Source of the DNA: Vibrio galatheae
Lineage (GTDB): Bacteria > Pseudomonadota > Gammaproteobacteria > Enterobacterales > Vibrionaceae
Reading direction: 5' to 3'
Assembly (NCBI RefSeq): GCF_000967545.1
Contig: NZ_JXXV01000008.1
Coordinates: 1-64,000, forward strand
Length of the DNA: 64,000 bases
Part shown: positions 47,167 through 57,197 of the stretch, piece by piece
Layout of the letters: each line of letters opens with the position of its first letter
Position numbering within the stretch: the stretch's first letter is position 1
Notes under the pieces: generated by a model
What the model was told of the DNA's origin: nothing
Databases searched by the model: none
The model's input: the letters and a program-made list of their open reading frames with translations, nothing else
Program-made: the position numbers and the translations under genes

Positions 47167-48273
47167 ATGAAAAAGTGGACTTTCTTTATGTTACTTATTG
47201 CGATACTGCTTTTCGGCAGTGTGATAGGTTTCAATCTATTCAAACAACAGAAAATCGCTGAATACTTGGCGAACCGCCCTGAACCCGAGTTCCCGGTTAC
47301 CGTGACAGAAGTGCAATCTGTCGATTGGGTACCTGTCATTGAGGCTATTGGTTTTATCGAACCTAACCAAGGCGTCACTGTGGCTAACGAAACCAGTGGC
47401 ATGATTGACAAAATTGCTTTCGAGTCAGGTACTCAGGTTGAAGAAGGTCAGCCTTTAGTACTGCTTGATTCAGAAGTAGAAAAAGCCAATCTAAAAAGCT
47501 CACAAGCTAGATTGCCTGCCGCAGAAGCGAAATACAAACGTTACCAAGGGCTTTACACCAAAGGCTCTATTTCGAAAGAAGCCTACGATGAAGCTGAAGC
47601 GAACTACTTTTCGCTTAAAGCCGATATTGAAAGCTTGAAAGCTTCCATTGACCGCCGCGAAATCAAAGCGCCTTTTGCGGGCGTAGTCGGTATTCGTAAC
47701 GTCTACCTTGGACAATACCTGCAGTCAGGTACCGATATTGTCCGCCTTGAAGACACGAGCGTAATGCGTCTCCGTTTCACCGTGCCGCAAACCGACATTT
47801 CACGTATCTCGCTTGCTCAAGAAGTGGATATTTTTGTCGATGCTTACCCTGAAATCCCATTCAAAGGCTCTATTTCAGCTATTGAACCTGCGGTTAACAT
47901 TCAAAGTGGTTTAATCCAAGTTCAAGCCGACATTCCAAATAGTGACGGTAAGCTACGTAGCGGTATGTTTGCTCGTGCCAACATCATCCTACCTAAACTG
48001 GAAAATCAGGTTACCTTGCCGCAAACCGCTATCACCTTCACTTTGTACGGCGACAACGTCTACATCGTCAGTGAAGAAGATGGTGAAAAGCGCGTTAAAC
48101 AGCAAGTGGTTAAAGTTGGCGAACGCACTAACGATATTGCTCATATCTTAGAAGGTGTCAAAGCCGGCGACGTCGTTGTCACTTCTGGGCAAGTGCGCTT
48201 AAGCAACCACGCTAAAGTACGTGTAGTAGAAAGCAATGCGACTACTCCACCAGCTGAAACACCAATGCTGTAA
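47167..48273 (+). CDS. vexA: RND efflux periplasmic adaptor, VexA type
   Basis: 368 residues. An N-terminal membrane anchor (TFFMLLIAILLFGSVIGFNLF) is followed by the adaptor domains: barrel-sandwich ANETSGMIDKIAFESGTQVEEG (about 77-98), the alpha-hairpin (SSQARLPAAEAKYKRYQGLYTKGSI), beta-barrel (TSVMRLRFTVPQTDI) and membrane-proximal part (LPQTAITFTLYGDNVYIV). It links the inner-membrane pump to an outer-membrane channel, which is not encoded here; TolC would be expected. The stop is 11 bp before vexB. Confidence 0.9.
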   Translation: MKKWTFFMLLIAILLFGSVIGFNLFKQQKIAEYLANRPEPEFPVTVTEVQSVDWVPVIEAIGFIEPNQGVTVANETSGMIDKIAFESGTQVEEGQPLVLLDSEVEKANLKSSQARLPAAEAKYKRYQGLYTKGSISKEAYDEAEANYFSLKADIESLKASIDRREIKAPFAGVVGIRNVYLGQYLQSGTDIVRLEDTSVMRLRFTVPQTDISRISLAQEVDIFVDAYPEIPFKGSISAIEPAVNIQSGLIQVQADIPNSDGKLRSGMFARANIILPKLENQVTLPQTAITFTLYGDNVYIVSEEDGEKRVKQQVVKVGERTNDIAHILEGVKAGDVVVTSGQVRLSNHAKVRVVESNATTPPAETPML

Positions 48274-48284
48274 TTGGAGGCCTC

Positions 48285-51200
48285 ATGCGCTTTACTGATG
48301 TTTTTATCAAACGTCCAGTTTTAGCGGTATCGATCAGTTTCTTAATCGCACTGCTTGGTCTCCAAGCTGTGTTCAAGATGCAGGTTCGTGAATACCCTGA
48401 AATGACGAATACCGTAGTAACAGTCACCACAAGTTACTACGGTGCCAGTGCCGATTTGATCCAAGGCTTTATTACCCAGCCTTTAGAACAAGCCGTCGCA
48501 CAAGCCGATAATATCGACTACATGACATCGTCTTCCGTTCTCGGTAGTTCAACCATTACCGTCAACATGAAGTTAAACACCGACCCTAACGCGGCGCTGT
48601 CTGACATTTTAGCCAAAACCAACTCGGTTCGCTCTCAGCTACCAAAAGAAGCCGAAGACCCGACCGTTACTATGTCTACTGGTTCCACCACGGCGGTTCT
48701 TTACATAGGTTTCACCAGTGATGAATTATCATCGAGCCAAATTACCGATTACCTTGAGCGTGTAATCAACCCTCAGTTGTTTACTGTCAGCGGTGTATCT
48801 AAGGTTGATCTCTACGGTGGTATGAAATACGCACTACGTATTTGGCTTGATCCCGCCAAAATGGCAGCGTTAGGTTTAACGGCAACGGATGTGATGAGCG
48901 TTCTTAACGCCAATAACTACCAATCCGCGACAGGTCAGGCGATTGGTGAGTTCGTGCTTTATAACGGCAGCGCTGATACTCAGGTCTCAAACGTTTCCGA
49001 GCTAGAAAACCTTGTTGTGAGTTCAGACGAAGGTGATATCACGCGCCTGAGCGACATTGCTAAAGTCTCGCTAGAGAAGAGTCACGACATCTACCGTGCC
49101 AGCGCCAATGGTCAGGAAGCTGTTGTTGCAGCTATCAACGCCGCGCCAAGTGCTAACCCAATCAATATTGCAGCTGATGTACTTGAACTCTTGCCTCAGC
49201 TAGAGCGCAACCTACCAAGCACCATCAAGATGAACGTCATGTACGACTCGACGATCGCCATCAATGAGTCTATCAACGAAGTTATCAAGACCATCGTTGA
49301 AGCTGCGTTGATCGTACTTGTCGTTATTACCCTATTCCTTGGTTCGTTCCGTGCGGTACTCATTCCTATCATCACTATCCCGCTTTCTTTGATTGGTGTT
49401 GCTATGGTGATGCAGGCGATGGGCTTCTCATGGAACCTGATGACGCTACTGGCAATGGTATTGGCCATCGGTCTCGTGGTCGATGATGCGATTGTGGTAC
49501 TCGAGAACGTTGACCGCCACATTAAATTGGGTGAATCCCCGTTCCGCGCTGCAATTATAGGCACACGAGAAATCGCCGTGCCTGTTATTGCCATGACACT
49601 AACGCTGGGTGCGGTATACGCGCCGATAGCACTAATGGGCGGTATTACTGGCTCGCTATTTAAAGAGTTCGCCTTAACTCTGGCAGGTTCGGTATTTGTA
49701 TCGGGTATCGTGGCACTGACGCTATCGCCAATGATGTGTTCAAAAATGCTCAAGGCCAATGAAGAACCAAGCAAGTTTGAGCAAAAAGTGCATCACGTGT
49801 TGGATGGTATGACTAACCGCTATGCCAAAATGCTTAACGCTGTTATGCAACACCGTCCTGTGGTGATTGCTTTTGCCATCATAGTGTTCGGCAGCCTGCC
49901 TATGTTGTTTAAGTTTATCCCGAGTGAGCTGGCTCCTTCTGAAGATAAAGGCGTAATCATGCTACTAGGTACCGCGCCATCAAACTCGAACTTGGACTTC
50001 ATGCAAAATACCATGAACGACGTCAACCAGATTCTGTCTGATCAGCCAGAGGTTGCCTACGCGCAGGTGTTTACCGGTGTACCGAACTCGAACCAAGCCT
50101 TTGGTATTGCATCAATGGTGCCTTGGAGTGAACGTGAAGCTAGCCAGTCTGAAGTCGCCAACCGCGTCGGTGGACTTGTTGGTAACGTCCCCGGTATGGC
50201 CGTGACGGCATTCCAGATGCCGGAGCTTCCGGGTGCAGGTTCTGGTCTGCCAATTCAATTTGTTATCACAACCCCGAACGCATTTGAGAGCTTATTCTCC
50301 ATTGCTACCGATGTCTTTACTGAAGCTCAAGCGAGCCCGATGTTCGTCTACTCAAACCTAGATTTGAACTACGACTCAGCAACCATGAAAATCAACATCG
50401 ACAAGGATAAAGCGGGGGCATACGGTGTAACCATGCAAGATATTGGTATCACCTTGGGTACCATGATGGCGGATGGTTATGTTAACCGTATCGACTTAAA
50501 TGGTCGTTCTTATGAAGTGATTCCTCAGGTTGAACGTAAATGGCGCCTAAACCCTGAATCAATGAACAACTATTATGTTCGTAGTGCCGATGGCAAAGCT
50601 GTCCCACTGGGGAGCTTGATCAGTATCGATGTAGTGGCAGAACCTCGTTCTCTACCTCACTTTAACCAGCTCAACTCAGCGACCGTTGGCGCGGTTCCTT
50701 CACCGGGTACGGCGATGGGTGATGCGATCGCATGGTTTGAAGATATCGCAACCAACAAACTGCCTAGCGGCTATAGCCATGATTACATGGGCGAAGCCCG
50801 TCAGTATGTCACCGAAGGCAGCGCTCTGTACGCAACGTTCGGCTTAGCACTGGCGATCATCTTCTTGGTTTTAGCGATTCAGTTCGAATCATTGAAAGAT
50901 CCATTGGTTATTATGGTTTCTGTACCTCTGGCTATCTGTGGCGCTTTGATTGCGCTCGCATGGGGCGCAGCTTCAATGAATATCTACTCTCAGGTGGGTT
51001 TGATTACCCTGGTTGGCCTTATTACCAAACACGGTATCTTGATCTGTGAGGTAGCCAAAGAAGAGCAACTGCACAATAAACTGAGCAAGACAGAAGCGGT
51101 AATGGAGGCGGCAAAAGTACGTCTACGCCCTATCCTAATGACGACGGCGGCGATGATCGCAGGTCTTATCCCGCTGATGTACGCAACGGGTGCCGGTGCA

Positions 51201-51407
51201 GCGCAGCGCTTTAGTATTGGTATCGTTATCGTTGCAGGTCTTGCGATTGGTACTCTCTTTACCCTGTTTGTACTGCCTGTGATTTACAGCTACCTAGCTG
51301 AGAAACACAAGCCTTTACCTGTGTTTGTTGAAGAAACAGAGTTAGAGAAACTTGCCCGCATTGATGAAGCGAAAGCAGCATGTCGCGGATTGGCGGAGAA
51401 CAAGTAA
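48285..51407 (+). CDS. vexB: RND multidrug efflux pump, VexB type
   Basis: 1040 residues, the standard RND length. Twelve membrane helices and two large periplasmic loops are evident. It starts MRFTDVFIKRPVLAVSISFL (HAE1 family), and helix 4 carries the proton-relay Asp pair in GLVVDDAIVVLENVDRH (about 400-410). The C-terminal half repeats the fold (MLLGTAPSNSNLDFMQNTM and GLITKHGILICEVAKEE with the relay Lys). It exports bile salts, detergents or drugs in V. cholerae; substrates here are inferred. Ends at a strong TTCG-loop terminator. Confidence 0.93.
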   Translation: MRFTDVFIKRPVLAVSISFLIALLGLQAVFKMQVREYPEMTNTVVTVTTSYYGASADLIQGFITQPLEQAVAQADNIDYMTSSSVLGSSTITVNMKLNTDPNAALSDILAKTNSVRSQLPKEAEDPTVTMSTGSTTAVLYIGFTSDELSSSQITDYLERVINPQLFTVSGVSKVDLYGGMKYALRIWLDPAKMAALGLTATDVMSVLNANNYQSATGQAIGEFVLYNGSADTQVSNVSELENLVVSSDEGDITRLSDIAKVSLEKSHDIYRASANGQEAVVAAINAAPSANPINIAADVLELLPQLERNLPSTIKMNVMYDSTIAINESINEVIKTIVEAALIVLVVITLFLGSFRAVLIPIITIPLSLIGVAMVMQAMGFSWNLMTLLAMVLAIGLVVDDAIVVLENVDRHIKLGESPFRAAIIGTREIAVPVIAMTLTLGAVYAPIALMGGITGSLFKEFALTLAGSVFVSGIVALTLSPMMCSKMLKANEEPSKFEQKVHHVLDGMTNRYAKMLNAVMQHRPVVIAFAIIVFGSLPMLFKFIPSELAPSEDKGVIMLLGTAPSNSNLDFMQNTMNDVNQILSDQPEVAYAQVFTGVPNSNQAFGIASMVPWSEREASQSEVANRVGGLVGNVPGMAVTAFQMPELPGAGSGLPIQFVITTPNAFESLFSIATDVFTEAQASPMFVYSNLDLNYDSATMKINIDKDKAGAYGVTMQDIGITLGTMMADGYVNRIDLNGRSYEVIPQVERKWRLNPESMNNYYVRSADGKAVPLGSLISIDVVAEPRSLPHFNQLNSATVGAVPSPGTAMGDAIAWFEDIATNKLPSGYSHDYMGEARQYVTEGSALYATFGLALAIIFLVLAIQFESLKDPLVIMVSVPLAICGALIALAWGAASMNIYSQVGLITLVGLITKHGILICEVAKEEQLHNKLSKTEAVMEAAKVRLRPILMTTAAMIAGLIPLMYATGAGAAQRFSIGIVIVAGLAIGTLFTLFVLPVIYSYLAEKHKPLPVFVEETELEKLARIDEAKAACRGLAENK

Positions 51408-51421
51408 CCCGTTGATAAACT

Positions 51422-51446
51422 AAAGGCCACTTCGGTGGCCTTTTTT
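51422..51446 (+). terminator. Pump-operon terminator
   Basis: AAAGGCCAC, TTCG tetraloop, GTGGCCTTT, then T6. Confidence 0.9.
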
Positions 51447-51553
51447 GTCTCTGTCATTTAGGGCTGACAGGATCGAATTTTTACCTTCTACCTAGCGACT
51501 TTCAGCGTTCAATTACATAGAATGAGGGCAAATAAATAGGAGTTTTAGTCACC

Positions 51554-51805
51554 ATGTTTGACCCAAAGAAACTAGAGCAAATTGCTAAGCAAATTCATGA
51601 TTCAATGCCGACACCAGTGAAAGAGCTAGGTGCAGACGTTGATCAGAAAGTTCGCCAAGTTATCCAAGGCCAACTTAACAAACTAGACGTAGTAAGCCGT
51701 GAAGAGTTTGACGTTCAAACTCAAGTCTTACTGCGCACTCGTCAAAAGCTGACCGAAATGGAAGCAAAACTGGCCGAGCTTGAAACTAAGCTAGCAGACA
51801 AATAA
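51554..51805 (+). CDS. ubiK: Ubiquinone biosynthesis accessory factor UbiK
   Basis: 83 residues, UbiK (YqiC/BMFP) family. N-terminal amphipathic helix ([18 protein letters not shown]) with the family-typical [20 protein letters not shown], and a C-terminal coiled coil ([20 protein letters not shown]). UbiK assists aerobic ubiquinone hydroxylation with the Ubi complex and binds lipid. AGGAG precedes the start; its own terminator follows. Confidence 0.92.
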   Translation: MFDPKKLEQIAKQIHDSMPTPVKELGADVDQKVRQVIQGQLNKLDVVSREEFDVQTQVLLRTRQKLTEMEAKLAELETKLADK

Positions 51806-51826
51806 GTCACAGCGCCAACAGAGCTC

Positions 51827-51859
51827 AAAAAGGCTGGCATTTAGGTGCCAGCCTTTTTT
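51827..51859 (+). terminator. ubiK terminator
   Basis: AAAAAGGCTGGCA and TGCCAGCCTTTTT pair around a 6-nt loop, T-tailed. Confidence 0.9.
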
Positions 51860-51891
51860 ATCATAGTTAGCCACAAACACCCGCTAAAACA

Positions 51892-51923
51892 AAAAGGCTT
51901 GGTCAACGGAGACCAAGCCTTTT
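51892..51923 (-). terminator. ilvC terminator
   Basis: AAAAGGCTTGGTC and GACCAAGCCTTTT pair around a 6-nt loop; T-tail on the minus strand. Confidence 0.85.
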
Positions 51924-51981
51924 AATTAGATGTTGTGTTTTATTTTGTATTTATTACTCCAGTCTGCCTGGAGTTATTGCA

Positions 51982-53466
51982 TTAACCGCCAACAGCAATT
52001 CTTTTCATGTCACTCATGTAAGAACGTAGCTCTTCACCAATGTATTCTACTGGGTGGTTACGGATTGCATCGTTGACTGCGATTAGCGTCGCATTGTCAA
52101 CTTGGTTTGAAGTCTCACCTAGACCTTTACCGATAACGTCAGTACCTACTGATGGCATGAACTTCTCGCGCAGTAGCGGAGTTGCTACGTTAGCAAACAG
52201 GTAGTTACCGTATTCTGCAGTATCAGAGATAACAACGTTCATTTCGTATAGGCGCTTACGTGCAACAGTATTTGCGATCAATGGTAGCTCGTGTAGTGAT
52301 TCGTAGTACGCAGACTCATCGATGATGCCTGATGCAGTCATTGCTTCGAATGCTAGCTCAACACCAGCGCGAACCATAGCAACAAGTAAGATGCCGTTGT
52401 CGAAGTACTCTTGCTCAGAAATTTCTACATCACCCGCTGGGTAATTTTCAAAAGCCGTTTCACCCGTTTCTGCGCGCCAACCTAGTAGGTTCACATCGTC
52501 GTTAGCCCAATCTGCCATCATAGTGCTTGAGAAGTGACCAGTGATGATGTCATCCATGTGCTTGTTGTATAGTGGACGCATTAGCTCTTTTAGCTCTTCT
52601 GAAAGCTCAAATGCTTTGATTTTCGCTGGGTTTGATAGGCGATCCATCATGTGCGTGATGCCACCGAACTTCAGCGCTTCTGTGATGGTTTCCCAACCAT
52701 ATTGTAGAAGTTTACCTGCGTAGCTTGGGTCAATACCTTCTGCAACCATCTTCTCGTAAGAAACGATTGAGCCCGCTTGCAACATGCCACAAAGAATAGT
52801 TTGCTCACCCATCAGGTCAGATTTTACTTCTGCAACAAATGACGACTCTAGACAGCCTGCGCGGTGACCACCAGTCCCTGCAGCCCATGCTTTGGCGATA
52901 TCCCAGCCTTCACCTTTTGGATCGTTTTCTGGGTGAACTGCGATAAGTGTTGGCACGCCGAAACCACGCTTGTACTCTTCACGAACTTCCGTACCAGGAC
53001 ACTTAGGTGCAACCATAACAACGGTTAGGTCTTTACGGATCTGCATGCCCTCTTCAACCACGTTGAAACCGTGTGAGTAACCCAGCGCAGCACCTTCTTT
53101 CATGAGTGGCATTACCGTTTCAACCACGTTAGTGTGCTGCTTGTCTGGAGTCAGGTTGATCACTAAGTCAGCTTCAGGGATTAGCGTTTCGTAGCTTGCG
53201 ACTTCAAAACCGTTCTCTTTTGCGTTCTTGTATGATTGACGCTGCTCGTCAATGGCCGCCTGACGTAGTGCGTATGCTACATTAAGACCCGAATCACGCA
53301 TGTTTAGACCTTGGTTAAGGCCTTGAGCACCACAACCAACAATAACTACTTTTTTACCTTTAAGGTAATCCGCTTCTGTTGCAAACTCGCTGCGATCCAT
53401 AAAACGACAACGACCTAGTTGGTCTAGCTGCTCGCGTAGGTTTAAAGTGTTGAAATAGTTAGCCAT
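51982..53466 (-). CDS. ilvC: Ketol-acid reductoisomerase (class II)
   Basis: 494 residues, the long (class II) form as in E. coli (491) with a duplicated knotted domain. IlvC isomerises and reduces acetolactate and acetohydroxybutyrate in branched-chain amino acid synthesis. NADPH site [18 protein letters not shown] (about 37-54) and the metal-ligand segments [10 protein letters not shown] and [13 protein letters not shown] are present. Divergent from its regulator gene ilvY. Confidence 0.96.
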   Translation of the reverse strand: MANYFNTLNLREQLDQLGRCRFMDRSEFATEADYLKGKKVVIVGCGAQGLNQGLNMRDSGLNVAYALRQAAIDEQRQSYKNAKENGFEVASYETLIPEADLVINLTPDKQHTNVVETVMPLMKEGAALGYSHGFNVVEEGMQIRKDLTVVMVAPKCPGTEVREEYKRGFGVPTLIAVHPENDPKGEGWDIAKAWAAGTGGHRAGCLESSFVAEVKSDLMGEQTILCGMLQAGSIVSYEKMVAEGIDPSYAGKLLQYGWETITEALKFGGITHMMDRLSNPAKIKAFELSEELKELMRPLYNKHMDDIITGHFSSTMMADWANDDVNLLGWRAETGETAFENYPAGDVEISEQEYFDNGILLVAMVRAGVELAFEAMTASGIIDESAYYESLHELPLIANTVARKRLYEMNVVISDTAEYGNYLFANVATPLLREKFMPSVGTDVIGKGLGETSNQVDNATLIAVNDAIRNHPVEYIGEELRSYMSDMKRIAVGG

Positions 53467-53578
53467 CAGGGCGCTCCTTTAAAGAATTTTTCCGTTGAGG
53501 TCGGTCGCTTGTGGACCGAATGAGTTCATACTAAAACAGGCATTTAATTGCTTAAAGTGATATATTCACAATTAGTAA

Positions 53579-53593
53579 TTGCAATTAATGCAA
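53579..53593. promoter_or_regulatory. Candidate IlvY operator
   Basis: TTGCA-N5-TGCAA, containing a T-N11-A LysR-type motif, between divergent ilvC and ilvY. Position fits joint control; not a verified site. Confidence 0.5.
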
Positions 53594-53611
53594 CAAGGAT
53601 ATAACTGTTTC

Positions 53612-54502
53612 ATGAACATTAAATGTCTGCAGCTATTCATTCATTTGTGTGATAGTAAGAGCTTCGCAAAAACCGCGTCTGCCATGCACATCAGCCCTTC
53701 CGCGCTAAGTCGGCAAATCCAGAAGCTGGAAAACGACACTGGTCAGGTGCTGTTTGTACGTGATAACCGCAGTGTAGAATTGACACCAGCAGCCAAAAAG
53801 CTTCTGCCTGTCGCATTAAACATTCTTGGTGAATGGCAAAACTACAATGCGCAGTTAAAAGGTCATGAACAAGAGCTCAGAGGTGAAATACGCTTGTTTT
53901 GCTCGGTCACCGCCAGCTATAGCCATCTCCCCGACTTACTGTCTGAGTTTCGTCTTCAGCATCCGTTTATCGAATTTAAACTCTCCACAGGCGATCCGGC
54001 TCAGGCGATCGATAAGGTATTGAGCGATGAAGTGGATATCGCCATTTCCGCCCAACCAGAGCAACTGCCTGCCCGAATTGAGTTTGAAACCATCAGTGAA
54101 ATCCCGCTTTCAGTGATTGCGCCAGTTGGTGTGAGCAATTTTGCCCAAGAGTTGCAAAAAGATAAGCCCGATTGGTCGTTGATTCCATTTATCGTACCCG
54201 AATCTGGCACGGCCCGAGAACGAGCCAATGCTTGGTTTAAAGCAATGAAGATCAAACCTAATATTTATGCACAAGTTTCAGGGCATGAAGCTATCGTTAG
54301 TATGGTTGCGCTAGGTTGCGGAGTTGGTATCGCACCGGATGTGGTGATCAACAATAGTCCGGTCAAAGAGAAAATAGAGCGTTTAAAAGTGGCTTCTATT
54401 AAACCTTTCAAGCTCGGTGTATGCTGCAAACGCTCTCAACTCGATAATCCATTGGTCAAAGCGTTATGGGAAATGGCGCACGACACCTATATCGCACCAT
54501 AA
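53612..54502 (+). CDS. ilvY: LysR-family regulator IlvY
   Basis: 296 residues from the ATG at 53612; the open frame begins 33 bp earlier. The N-terminal winged helix MNIKCLQLFIHLCDSKSFAKTASAMHISPSALSRQIQKLE... is typical of LysR proteins, and the C-terminal half is the periplasmic-binding-like effector domain (FETISEIPLSVIAPVGV). IlvY activates ilvC when acetolactate is present. Divergent arrangement as in E. coli. Confidence 0.92.
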   Translation: MNIKCLQLFIHLCDSKSFAKTASAMHISPSALSRQIQKLENDTGQVLFVRDNRSVELTPAAKKLLPVALNILGEWQNYNAQLKGHEQELRGEIRLFCSVTASYSHLPDLLSEFRLQHPFIEFKLSTGDPAQAIDKVLSDEVDIAISAQPEQLPARIEFETISEIPLSVIAPVGVSNFAQELQKDKPDWSLIPFIVPESGTARERANAWFKAMKIKPNIYAQVSGHEAIVSMVALGCGVGIAPDVVINNSPVKEKIERLKVASIKPFKLGVCCKRSQLDNPLVKALWEMAHDTYIAP

Positions 54503-54568
54503 CCTTGTATCTGATACAACAAAGCCACCGATTAAGGTGGCTTAATATATTTTCATAAATGGCGAGAT

Positions 54569-55954
54569 TTAGATAACGCGAGAGAACTGCTGCTGCCTTG
54601 CTTTCGCTCTTAAATACTTATCAAAACACATACAGATGTTTCGAATCAGCAGGCGGCCACGCAAGGTCACGCAGATTTGTTTGTCATCCACTTGCACCAA
54701 CTCATCGTTGATAAAAGTCTGAAGCAGTTGCAGGTCTTGTTTAAAGTAATCATTAAATGTCACTTTAAATTCTGACTCAATCTGGGTTTTATCCAACTTA
54801 AAGTTGCAGATTAGCTGCTTGATCACTTCACGACGAAGTAAGTCATCACTATCTAATGCAACACCTTTCCATAATGCATGACGCAGGTCATTCACTTGCT
54901 CGTAATACTTCTTAAGCTCTTTTTGGTTTTGTGCGTAAGCATCTCCAATCATGGAAATCGCCGACACGCCGAAGCCAACCAGATCGGCTTCACCTTGCGT
55001 TGTGTAACCTTGGAAGTTGCGGTGCAAAACGCCATTACGCTGCGCGACAGCCAACTCATCATCTGGCAAAGCAAAGTGATCCATACCGATAAACTGATAA
55101 CCCGCCCCTGTCAGTGTAGCGATGGTATCTTGCAGAATGGCCATCTTCTCATCTGCCAATGGCAAATCTTCATCTTTGATTTTACGTTGCGCAGCAAACA
55201 GTTGAGGCATATGGGCATAGTTAAACACCGACAAACGGCCCGGCTCCATTTGCAGCACTTGCTTTAACGTTTGAGCAAAAGAGTCTTTGTTCTGTTTTGG
55301 TAAACCGTAAATAAGGTCAAGGTTAGTCGAACGGAATCCAAGCTGCTTAGCACGCTCAACCATAGCAAAGATAAACGCCTCATCTTGCTCGCGGTTAACC
55401 AGCTTTTGCACTTCTTTGTTGAAATCCTGAACACCAATACTTAAGCGATTAAAGCCTTCTTCACGTAGGTGATCCAACATATCCAGTTCGATTTCACGTG
55501 GATCAACTTCGATACTAATTTCAGCCTCACCCGTGAAGTTAAACTCATCACGGAGGATAGTCATCACACGACTGATTTGCGCTTTAGTCAAAAACGTCGG
55601 CGTACCACCACCAAAATGCAGTTGAGTCACTTCGCGCCCATGCAACAATGCAGCACGAGTACGGATTTCTAACTCTAATACATCCAAATACTCATCAGCT
55701 TTGTGCGCATGGCGCGTGATCACCTTGTTACAACCACAGTAGTAGCAAAGCTTATGGCAAAATGGGATATGGATATAAAGCGACAGTGGCCTTTCTGGAT
55801 ACTGAGTGCATGCCATGTCGTAATCAGCAACGGTGAACGCTTCATGGAACTCTAAAGCCGTTGGGTATGATGTGTAACGAGGCCCCGAATAGTTGTACTT
55901 ATCAAGAATAGCTTGATCCCAGACTATTTGCTGGCTTGCGACATGCTGCGACAT
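54569..55954 (-). CDS. hemN: Oxygen-independent coproporphyrinogen III dehydrogenase
   Basis: 461 residues (E. coli 457). A radical-SAM enzyme that converts coproporphyrinogen III to protoporphyrinogen IX without oxygen. The iron-sulfur ligands are in HKLCYYCGCNK (about 60-72, C-x3-C-x2-C pattern with the first Cys in IPFCHK). HemN-type GGGTPTFL (about 112), GVQDFNKEVQKLVNR and LIYGLPKQ follow. Start ATG with AATACCATC upstream; transcribed alone. Confidence 0.94.
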   Translation of the reverse strand: MSQHVASQQIVWDQAILDKYNYSGPRYTSYPTALEFHEAFTVADYDMACTQYPERPLSLYIHIPFCHKLCYYCGCNKVITRHAHKADEYLDVLELEIRTRAALLHGREVTQLHFGGGTPTFLTKAQISRVMTILRDEFNFTGEAEISIEVDPREIELDMLDHLREEGFNRLSIGVQDFNKEVQKLVNREQDEAFIFAMVERAKQLGFRSTNLDLIYGLPKQNKDSFAQTLKQVLQMEPGRLSVFNYAHMPQLFAAQRKIKDEDLPLADEKMAILQDTIATLTGAGYQFIGMDHFALPDDELAVAQRNGVLHRNFQGYTTQGEADLVGFGVSAISMIGDAYAQNQKELKKYYEQVNDLRHALWKGVALDSDDLLRREVIKQLICNFKLDKTQIESEFKVTFNDYFKQDLQLLQTFINDELVQVDDKQICVTLRGRLLIRNICMCFDKYLRAKARQQQFSRVI

Positions 55955-56138
55955 GATGGTATTTCCGTTTGGGCTGTAATACTTTGTTGGGCTACATGAG
56001 CCATTATGGTTAGCAGGCTATTTTGCCACACCTCGCTAACACTGGTTGTGGGACAAACTGCTTTTTGAGTAGCAAAATTCAGAATTGATAACTCGATCAC
56101 TCCCACTAAAGGATAAGTGACCGAGCTAAAGTCACCAT

Positions 56139-56636
56139 CTAGATCATTTGGATATTGATCTGATTGTTGAGCGGTTGAACTTTTTTCTGCAGTCGTTTCA
56201 GCTCTTCAGTGATCGCCTCTTGCAGACGAGACTCTGCTTTATGGCGTTCAAGATTTTGCTTCATGCGCTCTTGCTTAGCGAGCTTTTGCCGCTCTTCACC
56301 GCGAGCCATGTCTGTGACAATATGGAACAGCTCTGATGTCGCTGGAAATTCTTTTTCAAAATCAACACGATCATCACCTTGGACATAATCCATGATGTTG
56401 TATAGGCGAATGCTGATTTCAGACAGGTCACACTGCTCCTGAATGCCCGCTAAACAAAGGACGTTTACGCTTTCAAAAATATTGGCATTGCGCTTTTCAA
56501 TTGCCAACTTCTGATGCTGTAACTGCAATTCCTTTTGCTTTTTTAGCTGGAGCAGAAGGTAACCCGCATAAGATGCTAAGCCCAGAATAATGGCTCCACC
56601 AACAATGGCTAACAAGGTTACATTCATTGTGCTCAC
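56139..56636 (-). CDS. DUF2489 family membrane protein
   Basis: 165 residues with one N-terminal membrane segment (LLAIVGGAIILGLASYAGYLLL) and a charged helical remainder rich in Lys, Gln and Glu. It is a conserved gammaproteobacterial protein (DUF2489) of unknown function, regularly next to yihI and hemN. Its ATG directly follows the yihI stop, so the two are co-transcribed. Confidence 0.8.
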   Translation of the reverse strand: MSTMNVTLLAIVGGAIILGLASYAGYLLLQLKKQKELQLQHQKLAIEKRNANIFESVNVLCLAGIQEQCDLSEISIRLYNIMDYVQGDDRVDFEKEFPATSELFHIVTDMARGEERQKLAKQERMKQNLERHKAESRLQEAITEELKRLQKKVQPLNNQINIQMI

Positions 56637-57197
56637 TTATCCTTTAAATTGGTCCAAGTCTAAGTCTTCAAATTGAGAAAGAAGCTCATCATCTGACTCC
56701 GCTTTCTGCTTTGGCTTCTTCTTAGCAACAGGCTCAACGATCTCTGGCTCAAGCTCTTCTTCAGGCTCATCCTCGTAGATACCTAACTGCTTCATCAACA
56801 CTTCGATACGCGCAAGTTTTTCATCGACGTACTTTTGCAGACCAGCACCTAAATTGTCGCCATTGTCTAAACGATCGAGCAACACATTAAGCTGCGCGTC
56901 ATTTTCTAGCATTTCCAGCTCTTTCTCGGCGCTGACACGACGCTCAGCCTTAGATGGCTTCTTCGCTGTTTCAACAATCAGCGGAATTTTCTTTTTACTG
57001 CCTAAGCGCGGATCTCGCTTTTGACCAGCGCTACGTTGCTGCTGCTCTTTCGATTCAGAGTTACGCCCGCCTGTCTTAAGACCTTTGCGCTTTTTCTCTT
57101 TTTTACGCAGACGTCCTTCAACGTCTGATTGACTACGGTTGCGAACAACGACAATATCGCCATTGCCACCGGATCTAGATTTCTTACTACGGCTCAT
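56637..57197 (-). CDS. yihI: Der GTPase-activating protein YihI
   Basis: 186 residues. The N terminus is strongly basic (SRSKKSRSGGNGDIVV and KKEKKRKGLKTG), the C terminus acidic (EDEPEEELEPE). In E. coli YihI stimulates the GTPase of Der/EngA, delaying 50S assembly. The family segment DPRLGSKKKIPLIVE (about 62-76) is present. The stop/start overlap with the neighbouring methyltransferase and the DUF2489 gene indicates an operon. Confidence 0.9.
   Translation of the reverse strand: MSRSKKSRSGGNGDIVVVRNRSQSDVEGRLRKKEKKRKGLKTGGRNSESKEQQQRSAGQKRDPRLGSKKKIPLIVETAKKPSKAERRVSAEKELEMLENDAQLNVLLDRLDNGDNLGAGLQKYVDEKLARIEVLMKQLGIYEDEPEEELEPEIVEPVAKKKPKQKAESDDELLSQFEDLDLDQFKG

Noticed and set aside
49196..49774. 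192-codon frame opposite vexB
   Set aside because: Antisense shadow of a membrane-protein gene; no ribosome binding site or family.
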